Positions 44,329-52,744 of a stretch of DNA of 64,000 nucleotides are shown one piece after another (within the stretch, counting starts at the first letter, position 1; the number at the start of each line of letters is the position of its first letter). The position numbers and the translations under genes were made by a program. Below the pieces are notes generated by a model. That model did not search any database and was not told the origin of the DNA. It saw only the letters and a list, made by a program, of their open reading frames with translations. This DNA is from Alteromonas aquimaris (GTDB taxonomy: Bacteria; Pseudomonadota; Gammaproteobacteria; Enterobacterales; Alteromonadaceae). Location: positions 146,033 to 210,032 of the forward strand of contig NZ_JAPFRD010000005.1 in assembly GCF_026183695.1 (NCBI RefSeq), read 5' to 3'.

Positions 44329-46602
44329 ATGTCGTTTGACGTTGACGAGGATATATTACAGGACTTTCTGGTTGAAGCCGGCGAGATACTGGAACAATTA
44401 CAAGAACAACTCGTTGATCTGGAAAACAATCCAGACGATGGCGATTTATTGAATGCGATTTTCAGAGGTTATCATACTGTAAAAGGTGGAGCGGGATTTC
44501 TCTCGCTGACTGAACTCGTGGAAATTTGTCATGGTGCCGAAAACGTTTTTGACGTCATGCGGAATGGACAGCGTACCCTGACTCCTGAATTAATGGATGT
44601 CATTCTACAAGCCACGGATGTGGTGGTAGAAATGTTCGAAAAGGTAAAAACACGCGAGCCTCTTGAGCCTGCCGATGCAGCGCTGGTAGAAATTCTTCAT
44701 AAGTTGAGCAAACCGGAAACCCCGGATGAAAATATTTTCGGTCAGGAAACCACTGTAGGTAAGCAGCAGACAGCACCTGCTGATGAAGAAGAGCTGATTG
44801 TGGAGGAGGTTCCGCAGTCGCCAGAAGTAGCTGCCATACATACACGAACGTCAGGTGATGAAAGTGGCGGTATTGAAGATATCACCGAAGATGAATTCGA
44901 AGCATTGCTGGATGAATTACATGGCGGTGGAGCGCCTGGACGATCAGCGCAACCTGAAGTCGCCGCAGCAAAAGCAGAATCAAAAAATATCAAACCAGAG
45001 GAAGCAGCTTCTGGCGATAGTGAAGATATTACCGATGATGAATTTGAAGCATTACTAGATGAGCTGCATGGCAAAGGTCAGTTTAAAAGTACTGAAGAAG
45101 CAGCAGCCCCTGCGCAGCAAACTACCGTGGCTTCAAGTGACAGTGGTGATGATGAGATTACCGATGACGAGTTTGAAAAACTACTCGATCAGTTACATGG
45201 TTCCGGTCAAAGCCCCTCAGCAAGCAAGTCTGAAGCTTCCGCACCGGTAACCAAGCCAGAAGTTAAGGTGGAGAAGCCAGCGGCACAAGTAGATAAAACC
45301 GCTACAGCGGCTATCAACAAAGCCAAAACTGAACAAGCTGCGAAGCAACCTGCGGCGAAACCGGAGGCAAAAGCTCCCACACCGGCAGCGAAGAAAGACG
45401 ATAAAAAAGCCGCAGGTGCCCCGCCACAAGCCGAAACGACAGTACGAGTTGACACTAAACGACTTGACCAGATTATGAATATGGTTGGGGAGTTGGTACT
45501 GGTACGCAACCGCTTACTGAGCTTAGGTATTAATGTAAATGATGAATCCATGTCCAAAGCGATCGCTAATCTGGACGTGGTGACGGGTGATTTACAGGGC
45601 GCGGTAATGAAAACGCGCATGCAACCGATCAAGAAGGTGTTTGGACGTTTTCCCCGTGTTGTAAGAGACCTTGCGAGAAGCCTGAAAAAAGAAATTACCC
45701 TGGAGCTCGAAGGGGAAGACACAGATCTGGACAAAAACCTGGTGGAAGCGTTGGCTGACCCATTGGTTCACTTGGTCAGAAACTCTGTTGACCATGGTGT
45801 TGAAATGCCTGATGAGCGCCAGGCAGCGGGTAAAGCCAGAATGGGAACGGTGAAACTATCTGCCTCCCAGGAAGGTGACCATATCTTGCTTACCATTGAA
45901 GACGACGGTAAGGGGATGGATCCTGAAAAGCTAAAAGAGATTGCGATTAACCGTGGGGTTCTTGATGCAGATGCTGCTGCGAGGATGTCTGATGTAGAAG
46001 CCTTCAATCTGATTTTCGCACCTGGATTTTCAACAAAGACTGAAATCAGCGACATTTCCGGCCGCGGTGTCGGTATGGACGTGGTTAAAACAAAAATTAA
46101 CCAGCTCAATGGTACAGTTAATATCGATTCACAGCTTGGCAAAGGTACCCGATTAGAAATTAAGGTGCCCCTAACCCTTGCTATCTTACCCACCCTGATG
46201 ATCGTGGTAGGTAAACAAACGTTTGCCCTGCCGTTAGGTGCGGTAAATGAAATCATTAATATGGATATTAAGAAAACCAATACGGTAGATGGTCAGCTGA
46301 CCATGATTGTCAGATCAAAGGCGATTCCATTATTTTTCTTGGGCGAATGGCTCATTCGTGGACCGAAAAATGTGGAAAAGACAAAAGGTCACGTTGTGGT
46401 TGCACAAATCGGCACCCAGCAAGTGGGGTTTGTGGTTGACGCGCTGATCGGGCAAGAGGAAGTGGTGATAAAACCCCTTGACGCTTTGTTGCAAGGTACG
46501 CCGGGAATGGCTGGAGCGACAATCACTTCCGATGGCGGTATTGCATTAATTCTGGATGTTCCAAGCTTACTCAAGCGGTATGCCAGAAAAAGTTTGAAGT
46601 AA
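44329..46602 (+). CDS. cheA: Chemotaxis histidine kinase CheA
   Basis: A 757-residue kinase: the Hpt (P1) domain has His49 in YHTVKGGAGFLSL, and a long linker runs over residues about 150-365. P3 dimerisation (VDTKRLDQIMNMVGELVLVR), P4 ATPase (LVHLVRNSVDHGVE, EDDGKGMDPEKL, ISGRGVGMDVV) and P5 CheW-like domain (LPTLMIVVGKQTFALPLGAV) follow. The linker has no recognisable globular P2. Instead it holds three copies of a motif of the form ITDDEFEALLDELHG (see the separate repeat entry) and an Ala/Lys/Pro-rich stretch. Confidence 0.95.
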   Translation: MSFDVDEDILQDFLVEAGEILEQLQEQLVDLENNPDDGDLLNAIFRGYHTVKGGAGFLSLTELVEICHGAENVFDVMRNGQRTLTPELMDVILQATDVVVEMFEKVKTREPLEPADAALVEILHKLSKPETPDENIFGQETTVGKQQTAPADEEELIVEEVPQSPEVAAIHTRTSGDESGGIEDITEDEFEALLDELHGGGAPGRSAQPEVAAAKAESKNIKPEEAASGDSEDITDDEFEALLDELHGKGQFKSTEEAAAPAQQTTVASSDSGDDEITDDEFEKLLDQLHGSGQSPSASKSEASAPVTKPEVKVEKPAAQVDKTATAAINKAKTEQAAKQPAAKPEAKAPTPAAKKDDKKAAGAPPQAETTVRVDTKRLDQIMNMVGELVLVRNRLLSLGINVNDESMSKAIANLDVVTGDLQGAVMKTRMQPIKKVFGRFPRVVRDLARSLKKEITLELEGEDTDLDKNLVEALADPLVHLVRNSVDHGVEMPDERQAAGKARMGTVKLSASQEGDHILLTIEDDGKGMDPEKLKEIAINRGVLDADAAARMSDVEAFNLIFAPGFSTKTEISDISGRGVGMDVVKTKINQLNGTVNIDSQLGKGTRLEIKVPLTLAILPTLMIVVGKQTFALPLGAVNEIINMDIKKTNTVDGQLTMIVRSKAIPLFFLGEWLIRGPKNVEKTKGHVVVAQIGTQQVGFVVDALIGQEEVVIKPLDALLQGTPGMAGATITSDGGIALILDVPSLLKRYARKSLK
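44878..45201 (+). repeat. Three-copy acidic-helix motif in the CheA linker
   Basis: Residues 184-199 (DITEDEFEALLDELHG), 233-248 (DITDDEFEALLDELHG) and 276-291 (EITDDEFEKLLDQLHG) are near-identical and spaced 49 and 43 residues apart. They sit where a P2 domain would be. The pattern resembles the CheY-binding peptides of FliM (QDEIDALLHG) and CheZ (DDVDDLLSSLGF). In vibrios, as I recall, this part of CheA (the LID) interacts with ParC/ParP. Confidence 0.85.
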
Positions 46603-46633
46603 AAAGTATTCATAAATAGGAAAGCCCGCATCA

Positions 46634-47773
46634 ATGGTGTTTAAAGTCCTGGTAGTGGATGATTCGACGTTTTACCGGCGACGTGTCCGTGAGATCCTTA
46701 ACGAAGATAGAGAACTAGAAGTAGTGGGAGAGGCCAGAAATGGCCAGGAAGCAATAGATAAAATCTTGGAATTGTCCCCTGATGTGGTCACGATGGATGT
46801 AGAGATGCCGGTTCTTGATGGTATCTCAGCTGTTAAAGCCATCATGGATAAAAAACCGCTTCCAATTCTGATGTTTTCTTCATTGACCCATCATGGTGCG
46901 CAAGCCACACTCGATGCACTGGAAGCAGGTGCAATAGACTTTTTACCTAAAAAATTTGAAGATATCGCTGACGACAGACGTGAAGCGGCTATGCAGTTAC
47001 GCACGAAAGTGCGATTGATCGCTAGACGAGGAACAGGTATCCAACGCCCTTCGTTAGCTTCATTACGCGCCAAGCCCTCCCTTCCCGCTGGAGCACCAAA
47101 ATCTAAGTTTTTTCGCTCATCATCGTTACTGGCAGGGCGTGCAGAGGCTACAGCACAACCCACGGTTTCAAAAGTTGTGGCATCGGGAAAAAAATATCGA
47201 TGCCTGGCTATTGGTGCGTCAACCGGCGGCCCAGTAGCATTACAGCAGGTGCTCACCAAATTGCCGGAGAATTTTCCTGTCCCAATCTTTTTAGTTCAGC
47301 ATATGCCCGGTACCTTTACCCAAGCTTTTGCTCAACGTCTAAATAGTCACTGCAAATTTCCAGTGAAAGAGGCCGAGAATGGTGACATTGTAAAACCCGG
47401 TCATGCCTATCTCGCACCTGGTGGAAAACAGATGCTGATTGAAGTGATAGGTAATCAGCATAGAATTGCTATAAAAGATGCTGATCCGGCTGAAAAAATT
47501 AATTACAAACCCAGTGTAGATTTGACATTCGAAAGCCTGTTGCCAGTGTATGGTGGAGCGGTGTTAAGTGTCATTCTCACTGGAATGGGCGCGGACGGTA
47601 AAGAAGGCTGTAGGAAGTTAAAAGCTGAAGGTGCAACCATTTGGGCGCAGGATAAAGCGAGCTGTGTAGTATACGGCATGCCGCATGCCGTAGCATCGGC
47701 CAATATTGCCGAAAAAAATATCCCTCTAGAGGATATTGCTGACTGCATTTTGACCGAGATGGTATCACGCTAA
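46634..47773 (+). CDS. cheB: Chemotaxis methylesterase/deamidase CheB
   Basis: CheB removes methyl groups from chemoreceptors after phosphorylation by CheA. The 379-residue protein has a receiver domain (phosphoacceptor Asp55, [13 protein letters not shown]) and a C-terminal catalytic domain with the serine motif [30 protein letters not shown] and [14 protein letters not shown] (catalytic Asp). No cheR lies in the window. Confidence 0.95.
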   Translation: MVFKVLVVDDSTFYRRRVREILNEDRELEVVGEARNGQEAIDKILELSPDVVTMDVEMPVLDGISAVKAIMDKKPLPILMFSSLTHHGAQATLDALEAGAIDFLPKKFEDIADDRREAAMQLRTKVRLIARRGTGIQRPSLASLRAKPSLPAGAPKSKFFRSSSLLAGRAEATAQPTVSKVVASGKKYRCLAIGASTGGPVALQQVLTKLPENFPVPIFLVQHMPGTFTQAFAQRLNSHCKFPVKEAENGDIVKPGHAYLAPGGKQMLIEVIGNQHRIAIKDADPAEKINYKPSVDLTFESLLPVYGGAVLSVILTGMGADGKEGCRKLKAEGATIWAQDKASCVVYGMPHAVASANIAEKNIPLEDIADCILTEMVSR

Positions 47774-47821
47774 CATTCTTAATTGATTTAGTTACCCGAA
47801 CGTTACCTTGGGGACGTAAAC

Positions 47822-48586
47822 TTGAAGATCTGGACGATTGCTAATCAAAAAGGTGGTGTAGGTAAAACGACCACCACAGTAACGCTCGGTGGAATTCTTG
47901 CGCAGCGCGGTGAACGTGTCCTTTTAATTGACACCGATCCCCACGCTTCACTCAGCTACTATTTTGGAATTGACTCTGAAGAACTTTCTTCTTCGGTTTA
48001 CGATATCTTTGTTAATAAAAAACCATTAACTGCCGATACAGTACTTGATTGTCTTTGTCCGACGAAGCTGGATAGTTTATTCATTCTGCCAGCCACAATG
48101 GCGCTGGCAACGCTAGATCGGCAATTAGGTAACCAACACGGCATGGGGCTTATTTTAAAGAAAGCGTTGGCTAAAGTTGAACAGGATTTTGATTACGTAC
48201 TATTAGATTGTCCGCCTGTATTGGGGGTGTTAATGGTTAATGCGCTTGCTGCTTGCGAAAAAGTCATCGTTCCGGTTCAAACCGAATTTCTTGCGCTAAA
48301 AGGCTTAGACCGAATGATTCAGACGCTTAAAATCATGGGGCGGTCATTACAAAAATCGTTTGATACGATAATTGTACCTACCATGTTTGACAGACGTATC
48401 AATGCGGCGGCCGAAGCAGATATGCGATTACGCAAGGATTATGGTGAAAGCGTATGGAGTGGCATGGTACCGGTTGATACACGGTTTAGGGATGCAAGTC
48501 AGGCGCAGTCGCCAGCTTCTGTGGTTTATCCCAAGGCAAGAGGCGTTTATGCCTACAAAAAACTGTTAAATGAATTGGAGCAATAA
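47822..48586 (+). CDS. parC: ParA-like ATPase for polar placement of chemoreceptor arrays
   Basis: In Vibrio the homologue in this exact position is ParC, which places and segregates chemotaxis arrays at the pole. The 254-residue protein has the deviant Walker [11 protein letters not shown] (Lys10 and Lys15), [30 protein letters not shown] and [13 protein letters not shown]. No parB partner is present, arguing against plasmid or chromosome partition. Start TTG after GGGGA. This parC is unrelated to topoisomerase IV. Confidence 0.9.
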   Translation: MKIWTIANQKGGVGKTTTTVTLGGILAQRGERVLLIDTDPHASLSYYFGIDSEELSSSVYDIFVNKKPLTADTVLDCLCPTKLDSLFILPATMALATLDRQLGNQHGMGLILKKALAKVEQDFDYVLLDCPPVLGVLMVNALAACEKVIVPVQTEFLALKGLDRMIQTLKIMGRSLQKSFDTIIVPTMFDRRINAAAEADMRLRKDYGESVWSGMVPVDTRFRDASQAQSPASVVYPKARGVYAYKKLLNELEQ

Positions 48587-48592
48587 CTCGAA

Positions 48593-49339
48593 ATGAGTAA
48601 AAGCACGCCTTTTGCCAAAGAAGATGTGATGGAAGCATACTTGGACAGCCTGCTTCATGGACCCGAAGATCCATCGGAAGTAACGGCGCGCACGGCTAAG
48701 TTACTCGAAAACGCCAGTTTGGATATCGCGAAAGATGACGTTTCTGACCTGTCGTCAACGACAGTCGTGGAACAACCCGTTATTCACGAAGAGATGTTCA
48801 CTGAAACTGAAGTGGTGGCGACACCACCACCTGAAAAAATTGTACCGGTTCACGAATTGCTTGAAGATCAATTTCAGGCCTTATTCTTTCAAGTGGCAGG
48901 TTTAACCCTAGCGGTACCATTGATTACGTTAGGGGGGATCCACAGAATTGAAAAGGTTGGGCCATTGATAGGCAAGCCTAAGTGGTTTAAGGGCGTCATG
49001 TTGCATAGGCAGCAGAAGCTGAATGTGGTGGATACCGCCATGTGGGTAATGCCAGAAAAATATGATCAAAAGCTGGCAGAAGCGTTAAACTATCAGTATC
49101 TTATAATGCTAGGGGACAGCCTTTGGGGTTTAGCCAGTGACAAATTAGTCAATACCATTACCTTACGTAAGAATGAGGTAAAATGGCGTGAATCTACGGG
49201 AAAACGTCCTTGGTTAGCGGGAATGGTAAAGAACAAGATGTGCGCGTTAGTTGATGTGCACCATTTAATTTCAATGCTAAACAAAGGCCTGGGCAGTAAT
49301 GATAACGTGTCCGGCAATCGGAGTCAGGTAAATGAATGA
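48593..49339 (+). CDS. parP: CheW-like array protein ParP
   Basis: A 248-residue protein with an unrelated N-terminal segment (about 95 residues) and a CheW-like C-terminal domain: FQALFFQVAGLTLAVPLITL, GGIHRIEKVGPL, FKGVMLHRQQKLNVVDTAMW and KNKMCALVDVHHLISML. In vibrios ParP couples ParC to CheA and receptors through this domain. The N-terminal MEAYLDSLLHG is close to the motif repeated in CheA. It lies six bases after parC and overlaps cheW by 8. Confidence 0.88.
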   Translation: MSKSTPFAKEDVMEAYLDSLLHGPEDPSEVTARTAKLLENASLDIAKDDVSDLSSTTVVEQPVIHEEMFTETEVVATPPPEKIVPVHELLEDQFQALFFQVAGLTLAVPLITLGGIHRIEKVGPLIGKPKWFKGVMLHRQQKLNVVDTAMWVMPEKYDQKLAEALNYQYLIMLGDSLWGLASDKLVNTITLRKNEVKWRESTGKRPWLAGMVKNKMCALVDVHHLISMLNKGLGSNDNVSGNRSQVNE

Positions 49340-49823
49340 CGAAAGAAGCAACAGCAATACAGCTGACAGCAATGATGAAGTATTGCAGTGGGTAACTTAC
49401 CGATTAGGTGATGAAACTTACGGCATCAATGTAATGCAGGTTCAGGAAGTGCTGCGTCATACCGAAATTGCTCCTGTTCCCGGCGCGCCAGATTATGTCT
49501 TAGGTATTATCAATCTTCGCGGCAATGTCGTTACCGTTATTGATACCCGCGCACGTTTTGGCCTGCCGCCTACCGATATAACTGATAACACCCGAATCGT
49601 GATTATCGAGTCAGACGAACAGGTGGTGGGTATCTTGGTTGATAGTGTTGCCGAGGTTGTTTATCTGCGTTCGTCGGAGATTGACAGTGCTCCTAACGTT
49701 GGTACCGAAGAAAGTGCCAAATTTATCCAAGGTGTCAGTAATCGTGATGGCGAACTGTTGATCCTTGTTGATTTGAATAAGTTATTAAGTGATGAAGAGT
49801 GGGATGAATTAAGTTCACTCTAA
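49332..49823 (+). CDS. cheW: Chemotaxis coupling protein CheW
   Basis: A 163-residue CheW that bridges receptors and CheA. Marks: LQWVTYRLGDETYGINVMQV, QEVLRHTEIAPVPGAPDYVL, GIINLRGNVVTVIDTRARFG and VGILVDSVAEVVYL. Last gene of the chemotaxis series, followed by a terminator. Confidence 0.95.
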   Translation: MNDERSNSNTADSNDEVLQWVTYRLGDETYGINVMQVQEVLRHTEIAPVPGAPDYVLGIINLRGNVVTVIDTRARFGLPPTDITDNTRIVIIESDEQVVGILVDSVAEVVYLRSSEIDSAPNVGTEESAKFIQGVSNRDGELLILVDLNKLLSDEEWDELSSL

Positions 49824-49843
49824 GCTTAAGGTAAAAATTTTCA

Positions 49844-49876
49844 AAAGGCAGGGAAAGTCTAATACCTGCCTTTCTT
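49844..49876. terminator. Bidirectional terminator between cheW and the convergent small gene
   Basis: AAAGGCAGG (49844-49852) pairs with CCTGCCTTT (49865-49873) around a 12-base loop. Flanking T-rich and A-rich runs on both sides allow use from either strand. It sits between the cheW stop and the stop of the minus-strand gene at 49889. Confidence 0.7.
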
Positions 49877-49888
49877 ATTAAATAGAGA

Positions 49889-50089
49889 TTATTTGGTTGG
49901 GACCCCTTTTAATAGGGTAACTACATCCTCATTCCCGTTTAGCTCGGCTAATTCTATCAAATAATCTTTTTGTAACGTGTCCAGCTTTTGGTTGCCTAAA
50001 AGCTCACGAAGTCGTTTCAGTTCGCCATTAGCAATAGCTGCTTGCATCCCTTCCATATTCGCAATGGGATTGTTCTGCGAATCATTCAT
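49889..50089 (-). CDS. Small conserved-looking protein, weak ankyrin-like helix pair
   Basis: A 66-residue product starting MNDSQNNPIANMEGMQAAIA. The middle, ANGELKRLRELLGNQKLDTL followed by DYLIELAELNGNEDVVTLL, has the helix-turn-helix rhythm of an ankyrin repeat (NGxLxxLRxLL ... LxLAExNGNxDVVxLL). GAGAGC lies seven bases before the ATG on the minus strand. It is bounded by a terminator and fills the space between two opposite genes, so it is probably real. No specific function is recognised. Confidence 0.7.
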   Translation of the reverse strand: MNDSQNNPIANMEGMQAAIANGELKRLRELLGNQKLDTLQKDYLIELAELNGNEDVVTLLKGVPTK

Positions 50090-50234
50090 GTGGTGCTCTC
50101 CCGTCTACTTTATATCGTTATATGAATTTGAAGCTTAGACAGATCGCTTGTTGACGTCATTCGCATATGGTGACTACCCGTACCGGGTATTTTCACGTAC
50201 ACTGAGCGAAAAGGTGAACAATTATAAAAACATA

Positions 50235-50651
50235 ATGGACGAAAAGTATTTAGTTGCTGCAGCGATAGCGTTGTTATTGATCATGATTTTAAGTATCGGT
50301 CTATATAGCTTGCGTCAAATTTCCGCACTAAAGAAAAAACTTTCCGTACTTGAAAATACATACCAATCAAGCGGTGCCGATTTTCACGCAAGTATCCAAT
50401 CTCTCGATCATCAGATTAACGAAAGCAGAGAGCGAGAAGTGGTATTGGGCAAGCATCAAACCGATCTACAAGTATCGCTAACCCACTTAGAAAACCAATT
50501 ACGCGAGCTGAAACAACAGGATCCTTCGCTGCGTTTGTATCATCGGGCGACTGAATTAGTAAAGCAGGGCGCCAGTCTGGAAGAAATTATCCAATCCTGC
50601 GATATTCCCCGTGCTGAAGCTGAATTATTGATAAGCATGCACAGAAAATAA
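50235..50651 (+). CDS. DUF2802-type membrane-anchored coiled-coil protein
   Basis: A 138-residue protein with an N-terminal membrane anchor (LVAAAIALLLIMILSIGLYS), a coiled coil (about residues 30-95), and a small C-terminal helical domain (LYHRATELVKQGASLEEIIQ, SCDIPRAEAELLISMHR) typical of DUF2802 proteins found after cheW in many gammaproteobacteria. ATG 50235 is chosen because it places the anchor at the very N-terminus; a TTG at 50148 would add 29 polar residues. Confidence 0.8.
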   Translation: MDEKYLVAAAIALLLIMILSIGLYSLRQISALKKKLSVLENTYQSSGADFHASIQSLDHQINESREREVVLGKHQTDLQVSLTHLENQLRELKQQDPSLRLYHRATELVKQGASLEEIIQSCDIPRAEAELLISMHRK

Positions 50652-50655
50652 TTTT

Positions 50656-50687
50656 AGACGTCCAGACGTAAAGAAGTTGACGCGTCT
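50656..50687 (+). promoter_or_regulatory. MetJ operator: four tandem met boxes
   Basis: Four abutting 8-mers resemble the met box AGACGTCT: AGACGTCC (7/8), AGACGTAA (6/8), AGAAGTTG (5/8), ACGCGTCT (6/8). The array ends 49 bases before the metA start and overlaps the -35 element of a likely promoter. MetJ with S-adenosylmethionine binds such arrays cooperatively and represses. metJ itself is not in the window. Confidence 0.75.
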
Positions 50688-50705
50688 TTCGTGATGCGAC
50701 ACAAT
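50677..50705 (+). promoter_or_regulatory. Likely sigma-70 promoter of the metA operon
   Basis: TTGACG (50677-50682), a 17-base spacer and CACAAT (50700-50705) form a fair sigma-70 promoter whose -35 lies inside the met-box array, so MetJ binding would block polymerase. A start near 50712 fits the metA ATG at 50737. Confidence 0.5.
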
Positions 50706-50736
50706 GACACGTATCGAGTATTACAAGAGCGTGTGT

Positions 50737-51684
50737 ATGCCCATTCGAATCCCTGAAGATCTGCCTGCCCAGGATGTGCTATCAGGCGAGAATATTTTCG
50801 CTATGACCAGCAGCCGTGCGGCGCAGCAAGACATTCGCCCATTAGAAGTCGGGATTTTGAACCTGATGCCTAATAAAATCGAAACAGAGGTTCAACTACT
50901 CCGCCTCCTCTCCAATACCCCACTGCAAATCAATGTAGACTTTATTCGCATAGATGATATTGCGCCAAAAAATACACCCCAAAGTCACATGGAAGCGTTT
51001 TATCACCAGTTTTCCGATATCGCCAAAAAGAAATACGATGGGCTTATCATTACTGGGGCCCCGCTTGCGCATCTTCAATATGAAGAAGTGAAGTACTGGG
51101 ATCGTATGACAGCCATTCTTGACTGGGCGAACCGGCATGTCCAGTCAACGCTTTATTTGTGCTGGGCCGCCCATGCTGCAATCTATCATTTTTACGGCAT
51201 TCGCCGCACCTTACTCAACAATAAAGTGTGTGGCGTATTCCAGCATAAGGTTCTTGCGCCTCACAATGAATTGCTAAGAGGGTTTGATCCTTGTTTTTTT
51301 GCGCCCCATTCACGTTTTGGTCACGTCGATGTAGAGCACTGGCAAAACATTCCGGGGTTAGAAATTATCGCGCAAAGCGAACAGGCAGGTGTATATGTGG
51401 CTGCCTCGGAAGATAAACGAATGGTTTTTGTCACTGGGCATCCAGAGTATGAAGGACAAACCCTTCACGAAGAGTATTGTCGAGATACTGATGTCGGGTT
51501 ATTTCCTGCGGTGCCTAAAAACTACTATCCACACGATGATCCCCAAAATGAACCCATCGTGCGTTGGCGAGCGCATGGAAGTCTATTGGTTAGTAATTGG
51601 TTAAATTACTTTGTTTATCAAACTACGCCATTTGATTTAAACCAGCTGGCTGCGAATAAAAAAGTACATCAGGAAACGTCGTGA
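50737..51684 (+). CDS. metA: Homoserine O-acyltransferase (probable succinyltransferase)
   Basis: MetA acylates homoserine in the first committed step of methionine synthesis. The 315-residue protein starts [20 protein letters not shown], the classical MetA start, so ATG 50737 is preferred to ATG 50704. Marks are [35 protein letters not shown], the catalytic Cys in [17 protein letters not shown] and the His/Glu motif VTGHPEYEG. Residue 111, which decides acyl-donor choice in studied members (Gly for succinyl, Glu for acetyl), is Ala here, favouring succinyl-CoA. It overlaps the next gene by 4 bases. Confidence 0.93.
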   Translation: MPIRIPEDLPAQDVLSGENIFAMTSSRAAQQDIRPLEVGILNLMPNKIETEVQLLRLLSNTPLQINVDFIRIDDIAPKNTPQSHMEAFYHQFSDIAKKKYDGLIITGAPLAHLQYEEVKYWDRMTAILDWANRHVQSTLYLCWAAHAAIYHFYGIRRTLLNNKVCGVFQHKVLAPHNELLRGFDPCFFAPHSRFGHVDVEHWQNIPGLEIIAQSEQAGVYVAASEDKRMVFVTGHPEYEGQTLHEEYCRDTDVGLFPAVPKNYYPHDDPQNEPIVRWRAHGSLLVSNWLNYFVYQTTPFDLNQLAANKKVHQETS

Positions 51685-52736
51685 ACAGATTAAAACAACA
51701 CCCGATATATGCGGCCGCCGAAAAACGTATACTCATTTTGGATGGAGCCATGGGCACCATGATCCAACGTCAACAATTCGCAGAAAGCGACTATCGTGGC
51801 AGCGAGTTCCATGCATGGCACAAAGATATCAAGGGGAATAATGATCTTCTGGTATTGACGCAACCCGATGTTATATATGCTATCCACTGCCAATATTTGC
51901 AGGCCGGCGCTGACATCATCGAAACCAACACATTCAATGCCACAAGCATTGCTATGGCAGACTATGACATGCAGTCTCTGTCTAAAAAGATCAATCTTCA
52001 AGCAGCCCGATTAGCGAAACAAGTTGCACAAAAGTTTACCCTAACAGACCCAAGCAAACCCAGATTTGTGGCCGGGGTGTTAGGTCCGACGAACCGTACT
52101 GCGTCTATTTCTCCCGATGTTAATGACCCAGGTAAACGTAATATTTCTTTTGATGAACTAGTGACGGCCTATGAAGAGTCATGTGAAGGTTTAATCGAGG
52201 GCGGATCTGATTTAATACTTATCGAGACCATTTTCGATACCCTCAATGCTAAAGCTGCAGTGTTTGCAGTGGAGTCTGTGTTTGAACGCTTACAACTTCG
52301 TCTGCCGGTAATGATTTCAGGCACCATCACCGATGCATCAGGCCGCACTTTATCCGGTCAAACCGCTGAAGCGTTTTACTACTCGCTACGACACGTGGAG
52401 CCTTTTTCTGTGGGGTTAAACTGTGCGTTAGGACCCGACTTGTTGCGCCAGTATGTGGATGAAATTGCACAAATAGCAACAAGTCTGGTCTCGGTCCATC
52501 CCAATGCTGGGTTACCCAATGAATTTGGCGAGTATGACTTGTCACCGCGCGATATGGCAATACAGATTAAGGAATGGGCTGAATCGGGTCTGGTCAATAT
52601 TGTGGGTGGCTGTTGTGGTACTACGCCGGAACACATCGCAGAAATGGCGAAAGTAACCGATGGCATTGCACCGAGAAAAGTGCCAGCACTACCGGTAAAA
52701 ATGCGCTTATCTGGCCTGGAGCCATTCGTTCATTAG
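51681..52736 (+). CDS. metH: Methionine synthase, homocysteine-binding part (split MetH, N-terminal)
   Basis: A 351-residue protein that corresponds to the first module of cobalamin-dependent Met[84 protein letters not shown] and the zinc ligands in [12 protein letters not shown]. It ends [12 protein letters not shown], the point where E. coli MetH passes into the folate module. It activates homocysteine as a zinc thiolate. The folate, cobalamin and reactivation modules are in the next gene, eight bases on and in another frame. Confidence 0.93.
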   Translation: MNRLKQHPIYAAAEKRILILDGAMGTMIQRQQFAESDYRGSEFHAWHKDIKGNNDLLVLTQPDVIYAIHCQYLQAGADIIETNTFNATSIAMADYDMQSLSKKINLQAARLAKQVAQKFTLTDPSKPRFVAGVLGPTNRTASISPDVNDPGKRNISFDELVTAYEESCEGLIEGGSDLILIETIFDTLNAKAAVFAVESVFERLQLRLPVMISGTITDASGRTLSGQTAEAFYYSLRHVEPFSVGLNCALGPDLLRQYVDEIAQIATSLVSVHPNAGLPNEFGEYDLSPRDMAIQIKEWAESGLVNIVGGCCGTTPEHIAEMAKVTDGIAPRKVPALPVKMRLSGLEPFVH

Positions 52737-52744
52737 GAGGTTAA

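Noticed and set aside
45207..45734. A 175-residue minus-strand gene inside cheA
   Set aside because: It is the antisense of the Ala/Lys/Pro-rich linker and P3 domain, low in complexity and without a ribosome-binding site.
47822..48586. A chromosome or plasmid partition ParA
   Set aside because: No parB or parS-like site is near, and the position between cheB and a CheW-like gene matches the chemotaxis-array ATPase.
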